Source: a virus
IMG/VR virus record: IMGVR_UViG_3300001450_009970
Coordinates: 44,412 to 108,411 of that record
Reading direction: 5' to 3' (one strand)
Length of the DNA: 64,000 nt
Every line of letters starts with the position of its first letter. The stretch's first letter is position 1. Positions 8,496 through 15,773 of this stretch are shown piece by piece. The notes under the pieces were generated by a model. That model saw nothing but the letters and a program-made list of their open reading frames with translations, had not been told where the DNA came from and ran no database searches. The position numbers were made by a program, and so were the translations under genes.

Positions 8496-9455
8496 TTAAA
8501 ATTCTTCGTCGTCAAATATTCCTTCGTTTGATACTGGTACATCTACTCGTGTATATCCACCACCTGTTCTTCTTTCAAAGAAATTATTCTTTGAATCTAA
8601 TCCTATCTTTTTCATAAAGTCTAAAGGATTTCTTGTATTAAAATGTGTTTCGCCAGTAAAGTCATTTAAAACTATGTCTGTTACAAATTCAACATATTCT
8701 ATCATCATTTCTTTTGTCATTCCTTGTAATCCACTAGGCAAACTTTCATTTACAAATGTCTTTTCAGTTTCTGAACAGGATAAAATAATTTCTGTAATTC
8801 TTTCTTTAGATGGCTTATATTCATCTTTAACATAATCCTTAAATAGCTGTAATGCAAATTCATAATGAAATGATTCATCACTTAATATTAATTCATTCAT
8901 TTCAGCAAGTCCAGGCATTTTTTGTCTGCTTCTAAACCAGAATACACCAGCAAAAACAGATGAAAATGCAATTCCTTCAACACAAGCAAAAGCAATTAAT
9001 TTTTCTATAAATGTACCATTATCTAACCAATGTTCAGCCCATGATGCTTTTGCATTTACAGATTTATTGGTTGACATAGAATCAAATAATTCCTTCTTTT
9101 CATGCGGATCAGTAATATAGGTATCAATAAGCAATGCATATCCATTAGCATGTACTTGTTCTATAAACATTTGATGATTATAATAGTATTTAGCCTCGGA
9201 TATATCTATATTGTCTATTACATTTTTTGAAAGATTATCAATAACCAATCCGTCAGATATAGTAAAAAATGCCAATATGTTTTTTAAATAAAACTTCTCG
9301 TCATCATTTAATTCATCATAATTATCTTGTGCTAAACTTACTTCTTCAGCCACCCAAGTTTGTTTTTCTGCAGATTTATAAGCATCCCATAAATCTTGAT
9401 TCTTAATAGGAAATATTGAATATCGCTTTTCGATATCGGCGTTTTTTAGATACAT
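8496..9455 (-). CDS. nrdB: Ribonucleoside-diphosphate reductase class I, beta subunit
   Basis: NrdB carries the metal centre and tyrosyl radical that activate NrdA. The 319-residue protein is of the eukaryote/Bacteroidota type (FPIKNQDLWDAYKSAE, DTYITDPHEK). Metal ligands E99, H102, E160, E194 and H197 and the radical tyrosine Y106 can be placed by spacing (EQVHANGY, CVEGIAF, SDESFH). The first carboxylate ligand, aspartate in the usual WTAEEVDLS segment, is a serine here: WVAEEVSLAQD, codon AGT, S40. The C-terminus GIFDDEEF is the normal NrdA-docking tail. The gene is 31 bases downstream of the dUTPase and 10 bases before nrdA. Confidence 0.95.
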   Translation of the reverse strand: MYLKNADIEKRYSIFPIKNQDLWDAYKSAEKQTWVAEEVSLAQDNYDELNDDEKFYLKNILAFFTISDGLVIDNLSKNVIDNIDISEAKYYYNHQMFIEQVHANGYALLIDTYITDPHEKKELFDSMSTNKSVNAKASWAEHWLDNGTFIEKLIAFACVEGIAFSSVFAGVFWFRSRQKMPGLAEMNELILSDESFHYEFALQLFKDYVKDEYKPSKERITEIILSCSETEKTFVNESLPSGLQGMTKEMMIEYVEFVTDIVLNDFTGETHFNTRNPLDFMKKIGLDSKNNFFERRTGGGYTRVDVPVSNEGIFDDEEF

Positions 9456-9486
9456 CTTGTTAATTTATTTTGTTAGTTTATGTTAA

Positions 9487-9966
9487 TTAATAATTACGTG
9501 CTTGGCGATCTTTATTTTCAGCCGCTTTAGCAAAATAAAATGAAAAAATTTCTTCAGGCGTAAATCCAATTGATATAGGAAAGTTAAGCATGAAATGTAG
9601 AATATCTATCCATTCCATAAACAATTCCTTACGATCTCCGTCACTTAAATCACTTATTTTTTTATCTTTATATGAATCATGTTTTGATTTCCAATATTTC
9701 CAAACTGCATTACCATCACCATCTTTAATTCCTCCTAAAGCATCCATCATTTCATGCATTTCATCCTGAACTGCAAATGTATTAGTCATCCAGAAATCTT
9801 TTATTTCTCGAATTGTCATGTTTTCAAAATCAAATCCGTATGTATTTTCTTGCATTTCCTTTTGATGATTATAAATTGCAGCAAAAGTATCTACGCCATT
9901 TTTCATTGCCTCAGTATGTAATTCGTTTACTTTAAGGTCTTTGCATTCATTATCAATATTCGCCAT
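9487..9966 (-). CDS. All-alpha NTP pyrophosphatase, dimeric dUTPase-like (T4 gp56 functional counterpart)
   Basis: This 159-residue protein has the signature of the dimeric dUTPase/MazG all-alpha superfamily. It shows an E-x-x-E helix (EMHEMMDAL), the aromatic KYWKSKH segment, the ExxD helix EWIDILHFML, and the C-terminal substrate-cap segment YFAKAAENKDRQARNY, which matches the NxxRQxxGY end of dimeric dUTPases. Expected activity is hydrolysis of dUTP (possibly dCTP) to the monophosphate, keeping uracil out of DNA and feeding thymidylate synthesis. It lies between the N-terminal polymerase half and nrdB, in a nucleotide-supply block. The gap to the polymerase half is three bases. Confidence 0.8.
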   Translation of the reverse strand: MANIDNECKDLKVNELHTEAMKNGVDTFAAIYNHQKEMQENTYGFDFENMTIREIKDFWMTNTFAVQDEMHEMMDALGGIKDGDGNAVWKYWKSKHDSYKDKKISDLSDGDRKELFMEWIDILHFMLNFPISIGFTPEEIFSFYFAKAAENKDRQARNY

Positions 9967-9969
9967 AAT

Positions 9970-11379
9970 TTACTTGTTTTTAAGTTGTTCTTTTAATTTT
10001 ACTAATTCAATTTCTAAAAATAAATGTCGTTTCTTAAGTGTTTTTCTTTGACCATATAATTCACCTAGCACCTGTTTTAATATAGAATCTCCTTCATTTT
10101 TAAATACTGCACCAGTGGATGACACAATTAAAGATTTATCTTTTCGTTTTTCTTCAATTTCATTTTGATCGCTTAATTTTTCAACAAATACTTCAGGAGA
10201 TATATTTATTTGGCGCATTACGGAAGGATATAGTGAAGCAAAATCAAAGCATGCCACTGCATCATAAAGACCAGGTACTGGTTGCTTTACATAAGCACCT
10301 TCATAAGCACCTGTTACTTTAGATGTATATTCATCCGCAATAACCATATTATTTTGATAAAACTTTTTAAACATTAATGCTTCAGTAAGATTTACTGCAG
10401 AACTCGCTTTATAGATAGTTAGATTATTTAATGCCGCTACAGAAAGAATTGTATTAACAGTCTTTAGTTTTCTATGAATCAATGTTACTAATCCTGCATC
10501 AGCAGCATTATAAGCAACATATTTTAAATAGTCATTTTCATACATATCCTGTATCGATCCTTGATATTTTACTTTATTAATACCAAGAACCTGTCGGCCT
10601 GCAGTATCTAATGAATGATTTTCTTTTGGTGAAACAGTCCTATCGTATGACTTATAAATTTCCATGTAATCTATCATTCCTAGATGAATAGGCAGATCTC
10701 CGCGATATGATAATTCATTTACTGGTGATGCAATTGCTGGATCGATTCCAAGATTTCTAGCTCGTTTAGTTAAATAGGCCCAGTCAAATCTAAACCAGTT
10801 CCAACCTGTTACAAGTGCAAATTTAGGAAGCATCTTTGAAAAGAATGTATATAACATATCAAATTCAGTTTCAAAGCAAATATATTTAAATTTAAATGTA
10901 AGGCCTAATTTAGCAAAATGTTCATCAATCATAACTTGAACTCGTGATTGATCCGCTTGACTCATTGGTTTCCAACCTAATACAATAGCTTGTAAATCAT
11001 CAGTTGTTACAGCAATAGTAGTAACACGTTCTTTAGCTATTTCAGTATTCGGGAATCCATCAATTACTTCGGTTTCAATATCAATAGAACTCATCTTAGG
11101 AAAATTGACAGCCGTAATTACATCTTTATCTTCTTTAGGAAGGTTTTCAATAATTTCATAGATATCAAATTTAGATAATTTACCTTTGACTGGCCTTACT
11201 TTCTTAACTGATTTACCATCCCAGTTTTTAAATTCATCAGATTTATTTGGATCTGTATCTGCACATACTTTCCAGGATTTGAAATTAGAAATATCGAATT
11301 TTTTAATTTGCTTATTTCCTTTAGCATCAAAAAATGAAATATTCAATGCGCCATATTGTTTTTGAATATCTAATATCAT
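9970..11379 (-). CDS. 43A: DNA polymerase family B, N-terminal half (exonuclease domain and motif A)
   Basis: This 469-residue protein is the first half of a split gp43. The proofreading exonuclease is complete: ExoI D100-I-E102 (SSIDIETEV), ExoII GWNWFRFDWAYL with D199, and ExoIII Y290-NAAD-294. Polymerase motif A follows (D379-FASLYPS-386, then VMRQINISPE). The chain stops in a charged fingers helix, LYGQRKTLKKRHLF to LKEQLKNK. Motifs B and C are encoded separately at 4281-5453. Its start overlaps the preceding zinc-ribbon gene by four bases (ATGA). Four genes and about 4.5 kb separate the halves; no trace of intron, intein or homing endonuclease is visible at either break. Confidence 0.93.
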   Translation of the reverse strand: MILDIQKQYGALNISFFDAKGNKQIKKFDISNFKSWKVCADTDPNKSDEFKNWDGKSVKKVRPVKGKLSKFDIYEIIENLPKEDKDVITAVNFPKMSSIDIETEVIDGFPNTEIAKERVTTIAVTTDDLQAIVLGWKPMSQADQSRVQVMIDEHFAKLGLTFKFKYICFETEFDMLYTFFSKMLPKFALVTGWNWFRFDWAYLTKRARNLGIDPAIASPVNELSYRGDLPIHLGMIDYMEIYKSYDRTVSPKENHSLDTAGRQVLGINKVKYQGSIQDMYENDYLKYVAYNAADAGLVTLIHRKLKTVNTILSVAALNNLTIYKASSAVNLTEALMFKKFYQNNMVIADEYTSKVTGAYEGAYVKQPVPGLYDAVACFDFASLYPSVMRQINISPEVFVEKLSDQNEIEEKRKDKSLIVSSTGAVFKNEGDSILKQVLGELYGQRKTLKKRHLFLEIELVKLKEQLKNK

Positions 11380-11606
11380 ATATCTTCTAATTTATCGTTA
11401 GGAAATTTAGGAGTAAATTCATCATTTATGTGACCACAGGATGCACATGCGAGTACAGGCATAGGAACAATTTGATCTTTATCGGATGCCATTATTATTT
11501 TTGAAATTCTTCGTAAAAACGTTTTATTCTCAAATACATCATGGCTGCATTCATCACAAGTAACAGGTGTTGACATCATGATGTGTTGCATTGGATTGTC
11601 TATCAT
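11376..11606 (-). CDS. Small zinc-ribbon protein
   Basis: The 76-residue protein holds two CxxC knuckles, CDEC (17-20) and CASCGH (54-58), about 34 residues apart. This is the layout of a single zinc ribbon. The middle is basic and hydrophobic (KTFLRRISKIIMASDKDQIV). Similar short zinc-ribbon proteins are encoded near replication genes in other T4-like phages, but I know of no assigned role. It overlaps the N-terminal polymerase half by four bases, so it is probably co-translated with it. It is the first gene of the replication block after the hairpin at 11664-11690. Confidence 0.8.
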   Translation of the reverse strand: MIDNPMQHIMMSTPVTCDECSHDVFENKTFLRRISKIIMASDKDQIVPMPVLACASCGHINDEFTPKFPNDKLEDI

Positions 11607-11753
11607 ATAATTTTGATTTAATTATTATATTCCTAGCAAGCTTCTATGTTTCATCTAGACTATCAATCCTGAATAAAAAATTCAGGATTGTAGTTACTAT
11701 ATTAAGTTTATAAAAGTGTATTAGATTGTATCAGATGTCTTCATGTTACTTCA
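11607..11753 (-). other. Intergenic region separating the tagged-protein cassette from the replication block
   Basis: This 147-base gap holds a perfect hairpin (11664-11690) and no open reading frame. No late-promoter motif (GATAWATAA) is present. Since the replication block starts immediately downstream, an early or middle promoter is expected here, but I cannot point to a specific element with confidence. Confidence 0.6.
11664..11690 (-). terminator. Perfect 11-bp hairpin, probable terminator
   Basis: The arm CAATCCTGAAT (11664-11674) pairs exactly with ATTCAGGATTG (11680-11690) around a five-base loop. On the minus strand it follows the stop codon of the 11754-12392 gene. There is no strong T run after the stem on either strand, so it may be a weak or bidirectional terminator or an RNA-stabilising hairpin. 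It marks the boundary between the late tagged cassette and the replication genes. Confidence 0.6.
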
Positions 11754-12392
11754 TTAATCAATACCCATTACGTTATTAAAACCTTGCTGTTTCAAAGCTT
11801 TTATTCCGTTATCTTGATGTCTTTTATTTTCACCTTCAACTTCGTAATATCCGCCATTTGCATCAACATGAGCTTTAATTTTTTTAGATGCAAAGTATTT
11901 TTCAATATATAATAATTGTTGAGACCTATTAAAATCTCTAAATTCATTATGATCGAATTCCATTGATTCATTTACGAATCTTGAGAATTTCATAAATGCT
12001 GATTCATCTACTTCATCCTCGTCTTCATCATCAATATCGCCATTTAAGCTATGAATTTTATCACCACTTCCGTTAGGTAATCCACCGTCGGCTCCAGGCA
12101 TTGAAGTAGGACCCATTCCATTTACATTTCCTGGAGTTACTTCTTCTATCAATTGATCATTATCAAATTTTATGGCTGAAGTTGTATTATAATCACTAAT
12201 TCTTGATTTAATACCATAAAGATCCATCATCATTTTAACAACAGTAGAACCTTTCTTTTTATCTTTCAATTGAAAGTAAGTTACTTTATCATTTGATTGA
12301 GATATTATTTGACTCACATATTGACTCAACTCTTTAGAAATATCTAATGCTGAATCACCTGATAATTGTCCTTTAAAGTTTGATTCGTTCAT
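11754..12392 (-). CDS. Two-module protein with an internal capsid-targeting-like tag
   Basis: The 212-residue product is not recognised. Residues 1-85 form a charged module and 86-132 a Gly/Pro/Asp-rich linker that becomes strongly acidic (DDEDEDEVDE). At 134-143 the sequence MKFSRFVNES appears, the same tag that opens many neighbouring proteins, with possible cleavage after E142. The remaining 70 residues form a small domain (SQQLLYIEKYF, HVDANGGYYEVEGENKR). Two readings fit: an earlier gene fused in frame upstream of a tagged gene, or a precursor cut into two parts by the prohead protease. It lies six bases after the ParB-like gene and ends the cassette before the 11664-11690 hairpin. Confidence 0.75.
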   Translation of the reverse strand: MNESNFKGQLSGDSALDISKELSQYVSQIISQSNDKVTYFQLKDKKKGSTVVKMMMDLYGIKSRISDYNTTSAIKFDNDQLIEEVTPGNVNGMGPTSMPGADGGLPNGSGDKIHSLNGDIDDEDEDEVDESAFMKFSRFVNESMEFDHNEFRDFNRSQQLLYIEKYFASKKIKAHVDANGGYYEVEGENKRHQDNGIKALKQQGFNNVMGID

Positions 12393-12398
12393 ATTGAT

Positions 12399-13136
12399 TT
12401 ATTTTTTATAAGGAGCTCTAACATCGATTTTACCGCCACTTAATTCTTTTGCAACTTTATCAACCTGTTCTGGTTCAATCTTTGGCATATCCGCTCTTGG
12501 TGGTGCACCTTCTGGTGGTCCAACTCTTTGAATAGCAGCTAAGGCTTTTGCAATTGTAGCTTCACCTCTTTTTTCAAACCAAGCAATAGCTTTTTCTTTA
12601 TTATAGAATTTTTTATCCATTCCTTCACCGTCATAGATTGCAGCTTTAACATTATCCATAGTTGATGTGAAAATATTAGCATCTCCAGCAACAGCTAGAC
12701 CTCTTTTATTTCCTAATGCATCTCCGGCAGCTCTAAGAACTGGAACTAAATCACCAATATTTAATTCAGATTGTACTCCTGTTACTTTTGCAGAAGGATT
12801 GTTGAACATTGTAGCAGCCCATCTATGATGACCATCTAGAATTCTGTTATCTTGTGAAATAACAGCACCAAGATCTCCACCTTCAACTCCTACAATAGCC
12901 ATACTTAATGCCTTAGCTAAATAAACTGCATCCTGTGATGGCTTTAATGATTTAGCTGGAATAGAAGCTTTTTTAGTTACTACTACATCGTCTTGAGTAT
13001 CTCCATCTTTTTTACCAGCTTTAAAAAATTCCTTGTCATTTTTATTTCCAGGATTTGGAAATTTTGATGGATCGATTTCTTTAGTTTTTAAGCTTTCATT
13101 AATAACGAATTGCTCAAATGATATTAATTTTTTCAT
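12399..13136 (-). CDS. Capsid-tagged ParB/sulfiredoxin-like domain protein
   Basis: The 245-residue protein begins with the tag MKKLISFEQFVINES, with possible prohead-protease cleavage after INE (residue 14). Residues 60-115 carry a ParB-like fold signature: a helix (AVYLAKALSMAI) followed by ISQDNRILDGHHRWAATM, where DGHHR matches the DGxHR nucleotide/catalytic motif of ParB-Srx proteins. ParB-family domains bind CTP or act as nucleases or phosphotransferases; which applies here cannot be told. The C-terminal third is Pro-rich and charged (GPPEGAPPRADMPKIEPEQ). A late-promoter-like motif lies 17 bases upstream (13154-13162). I infer packaging into the head and delivery with the DNA. Confidence 0.8.
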   Translation of the reverse strand: MKKLISFEQFVINESLKTKEIDPSKFPNPGNKNDKEFFKAGKKDGDTQDDVVVTKKASIPAKSLKPSQDAVYLAKALSMAIVGVEGGDLGAVISQDNRILDGHHRWAATMFNNPSAKVTGVQSELNIGDLVPVLRAAGDALGNKRGLAVAGDANIFTSTMDNVKAAIYDGEGMDKKFYNKEKAIAWFEKRGEATIAKALAAIQRVGPPEGAPPRADMPKIEPEQVDKVAKELSGGKIDVRAPYKK

Positions 13137-13153
13137 GTTTAAAAGTATTTATT

Positions 13154-13162
13154 TTATTTATC
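13154..13162 (-). promoter_or_regulatory. Late-promoter-like motif GATAAATAA
   Basis: The minus strand reads AAGATAAATAAAATAAATAC. The motif ends 17 bases before the start codon of the ParB-like tagged gene (12399-13136). It resembles the T4 late promoter TATAAATA and the cyanophage form NATAAATA, and it is one of 13 intergenic copies. Confidence 0.65.
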
Positions 13163-13178
13163 TTGTTCTATATGTAGT

Positions 13179-13493
13179 TTAGTCATAAACTACTGCACCA
13201 TCATCACCATAAGTAAATACTGCGGTTTCACCTTCTAGATCTAAAGCAATTACATCTTCATCAGGCTCTAAAAAATCTCCGGCAGTTCCAGAATCGTCAT
13301 ATTTTTTAAGGTCTTTCATCTTGCCTTTAGCAATAACATTATAGACATCTCCATGATAATCCTCAGCTTTATCACCAACCTTTACTTTATTAAAAGGCTT
13401 TATTTTTTTAGCTTCATTAACTTCATCGTTAGTTGATTCTTTTAAATTATAAGATTCATTTACAAAATCTTCAAATGATTCAATATTTCTCAT
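13179..13493 (-). CDS. Capsid-tagged small beta-barrel protein
   Basis: The 104-residue product starts with the tag MRNIESFEDFVNES. A second possible cleavage site, EVNE before AKKIKPF, lies at residue 27. The remaining 77 residues look like a single SH3-like barrel (KPFNKVKVGDKAEDYHGDVY, then DEDVIALDLEGETAVFTYG). Similar KVGD-type modules occur inside the 741-residue protein next to it. It forms its own unit, with a GATAAATAA motif 19 bases upstream at 13513-13521 and another after its stop. Function is unknown. Confidence 0.8.
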   Translation of the reverse strand: MRNIESFEDFVNESYNLKESTNDEVNEAKKIKPFNKVKVGDKAEDYHGDVYNVIAKGKMKDLKKYDDSGTAGDFLEPDEDVIALDLEGETAVFTYGDDGAVVYD

Positions 13494-13512
13494 ATTTATT
13501 TATTTATTTGTT

Positions 13513-13521
13513 TTATTTATC
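13513..13521 (-). promoter_or_regulatory. Late-promoter-like motif GATAAATAA
   Basis: The motif directly follows the stop codon of the 741-residue protein gene and ends 19 bases before the start codon of the 13179-13493 gene (minus strand TTAAGATAAATAAAACAAAT). Confidence 0.65.
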
Positions 13522-15747
13522 TTAAAGTGATCTATATTTCTTTTGAATAGCCTGCCAAACTTTTTCTGGTGTAGTATTTCTACCGGTAGCAAATTTATTA
13601 ACGCTAGTAGAACCACGTTTATTAGGTGAAGTTATTGATAATTGAATGAAAGGTTTGTCACCAATTTCGTTATATTGGAATGCCCATATTAATGCTAATT
13701 CATCAACTTTAACAGTGAATTCTACTGCACCATAAAAGTTTTCTTTTACATCTTCAACCTTCATATTTCCTAAATATTTGTCACCCTTTAATAAAAATTC
13801 CGTAAAAGATTTATACCAGTCGTTCGATCTTTTTTCAAATTCTGACAACGGCCATGCTTCATTAACAGATTCAAATTTCAGATTTTGAGTAACTTCTGGT
13901 GGAAGATCGTTATATTCAGAATCAATATATTTTTCTACATTATCTGGGTCTTTAACTGCTGTTAATAGTGCTGATTCTCTTTCGTCATCACTTAATTCAT
14001 CCCATTTAATTGATTTTTGAGATTTCTCGTTTAAAAATTCGTCTAGTGATTCCGCAACTAATTTCATGTTTGGCTTTGATTTTGTCTGATTAATATTATC
14101 AAATATTCGTTGTCCAAATTTAGAAAGTTGATATGTTTTTTCACCGCTTTCATTTTTTGATACTTTAAAGTAATTCATGTTTGATTTGAACCATCGAGTT
14201 TGATTAACTGATTTTCCTAAATCTTCTTCAACACGAATTAACATATCCTTGATTTGTTCTTCGGTCATTATATTGTTACCAATATATTTGATAATTGAAT
14301 TACGTAAGGGTGCTTTTTCATTTATACGTCTAGCATCATAAATTCCATATTTACGTTTAATAGTATGTTTAGCTTCATTAACACTAACTATCTTAGCTTG
14401 TTTTATACGTGATTTATTTACTAATTCTTTTTCTTTCGTTTCAGCTTCTTCTTTAGTTTTAAATATTCCAGATTTAGCATTTTCCCCATCTTGGGTTTTA
14501 TATTCAACTCTAAAACCTTCCCCTGATTGATTAACTGATTCAGTTATAGAATTCAACATTTCCTGTTTACTAAATACTAAGCTTTTTGGATGACTTGAAA
14601 GTTCAAATGTAGTACTATACATAGCACTAAGTTTAGCACCAATTTCTTTACCATTTTTATCTGTTACGATATATTCATTGAAAGCGTTTGACTTTCTACC
14701 ATAATCAGTAACAGTATAAACATTAGTATCTGTATTAAATTTAGATCCGATTTCTATTTTATTGAAAATTTTAGTACCTAGCATACTGATTTTACTTCCA
14801 GAAATAGTTCCCTCATTTAAGTCATAAGATTCACTAAATAATCTTCTACCTGTTTTATCTTCTAGATGTAATTTTGCTTTAGGATATTTCTCTTGCATTA
14901 CATTAAATGTAGCAGGAGCAACATCTGGAGTAGAAACTGGTTCTTGATGAATTACTTTGCCATCTTGTATAACTACAATTACTGCTGGATAGCTTCCTTG
15001 AGTTGCAGCTTTATATACTTTACGTCTAGATGCTTCAGTAACTAATGATTCATCCATTACCATATATTTAGATGGAACTATAAATTCTCCTTGTCCACTT
15101 TTTACAATCATTCCTTTATTACCACGAGTCATCTTAATAACTTTATAAACATCGTCATAATCTAAAGAAACACCTTCCTTATCTAGAATTTCTTCAACAA
15201 AATGTGGAGCTCCCAGAACTACAAAATCACCTTTCTTGAATTTAGATTCGTTAATTTCTTTATTTTCCTCATTTGCTAAAGGATTAGGAATAGTAATTGA
15301 TTTACCTTGATAAAATCTCTTTTTTAGTTTATCAATAGTATCATTCTTCTTTAAATAGTAAGGATGCTCATATTGATCTGAATCATCTCCTACAATAAGA
15401 ATAATATGTTCTCCTTCATCAGAACTATATATTTTAAAGTCTGAACCTAATACTTTACCTTTTATATTCTTTTTAGCCTCATTTACAGATTCGGTATATA
15501 ATATTTCAGAATCAAAATTATATTTAGGACCATCTTGTTCAGCATCTTGTACATCTATAGTTCCGTTTTTATTAATATTGATAACTCTGAATTCAGTTCC
15601 AACTGAGGCACCTTTATGCATTTCTTCATCTCTATCATCGTCACCAGTTTGATATATTACAACAATATCACCGACTTTTGATCGTTCGCCATTGTAATAT
15701 TTTGCAGATGCCTCATTCAAGAAGTCTTCAAATTTTTCTATTGCCAT
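13522..15747 (-). CDS. Capsid-tagged polyprotein-like chain of small modules
   Basis: The 741-residue protein opens with MAIEKFEDFLNEASAKY. Prohead-protease-like sites recur along the chain: LNE|A at residue 12, VNE|A at 90, INE|S at 167, VTE|A at 238, LNE|G at 312, ITE|S at 403, VNE|A at 458, LNE|K at 574 and VNE|A at 630, with a weaker INE|K at 477. Near-identical ESVNEA hexapeptides occur at 86-91 and 626-631. Cutting at these points would release nine pieces of about 55-116 residues. Several look like SH3-type barrels (SKVGDIVVIYQTGDD; FKKGDFVVLGAPH) and one like a winged helix (460-560). The motif 15765-15773 lies 17 bases upstream. The functions of the pieces are unknown. Confidence 0.85.
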   Translation of the reverse strand: MAIEKFEDFLNEASAKYYNGERSKVGDIVVIYQTGDDDRDEEMHKGASVGTEFRVININKNGTIDVQDAEQDGPKYNFDSEILYTESVNEAKKNIKGKVLGSDFKIYSSDEGEHIILIVGDDSDQYEHPYYLKKNDTIDKLKKRFYQGKSITIPNPLANEENKEINESKFKKGDFVVLGAPHFVEEILDKEGVSLDYDDVYKVIKMTRGNKGMIVKSGQGEFIVPSKYMVMDESLVTEASRRKVYKAATQGSYPAVIVVIQDGKVIHQEPVSTPDVAPATFNVMQEKYPKAKLHLEDKTGRRLFSESYDLNEGTISGSKISMLGTKIFNKIEIGSKFNTDTNVYTVTDYGRKSNAFNEYIVTDKNGKEIGAKLSAMYSTTFELSSHPKSLVFSKQEMLNSITESVNQSGEGFRVEYKTQDGENAKSGIFKTKEEAETKEKELVNKSRIKQAKIVSVNEAKHTIKRKYGIYDARRINEKAPLRNSIIKYIGNNIMTEEQIKDMLIRVEEDLGKSVNQTRWFKSNMNYFKVSKNESGEKTYQLSKFGQRIFDNINQTKSKPNMKLVAESLDEFLNEKSQKSIKWDELSDDERESALLTAVKDPDNVEKYIDSEYNDLPPEVTQNLKFESVNEAWPLSEFEKRSNDWYKSFTEFLLKGDKYLGNMKVEDVKENFYGAVEFTVKVDELALIWAFQYNEIGDKPFIQLSITSPNKRGSTSVNKFATGRNTTPEKVWQAIQKKYRSL

Positions 15748-15764
15748 AATATAATTTTCTTTTA

Positions 15765-15773
15765 TTATTTATC
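15765..15773 (-). promoter_or_regulatory. Late-promoter-like motif GATAAATAA overlapping a stop codon
   Basis: The final TAA of the motif is the stop codon of the NMNAT-like gene (15765-16619). The motif ends 17 bases before the start of the 741-residue polyprotein-like gene, giving that gene its own late unit. Confidence 0.62.

Noticed and set aside
9970-10060. Intein or intron remnant at the polymerase break
   Set aside because: Neither break shows splice-junction residues (Cys/Ser start, His-Asn end), intron core sequence or a homing endonuclease.
4281-11379. A frameshifted or degraded DNA polymerase gene
   Set aside because: Both halves are intact with all catalytic motifs and are separated by four complete genes, so this is a true split rather than a sequencing or point-mutation effect.
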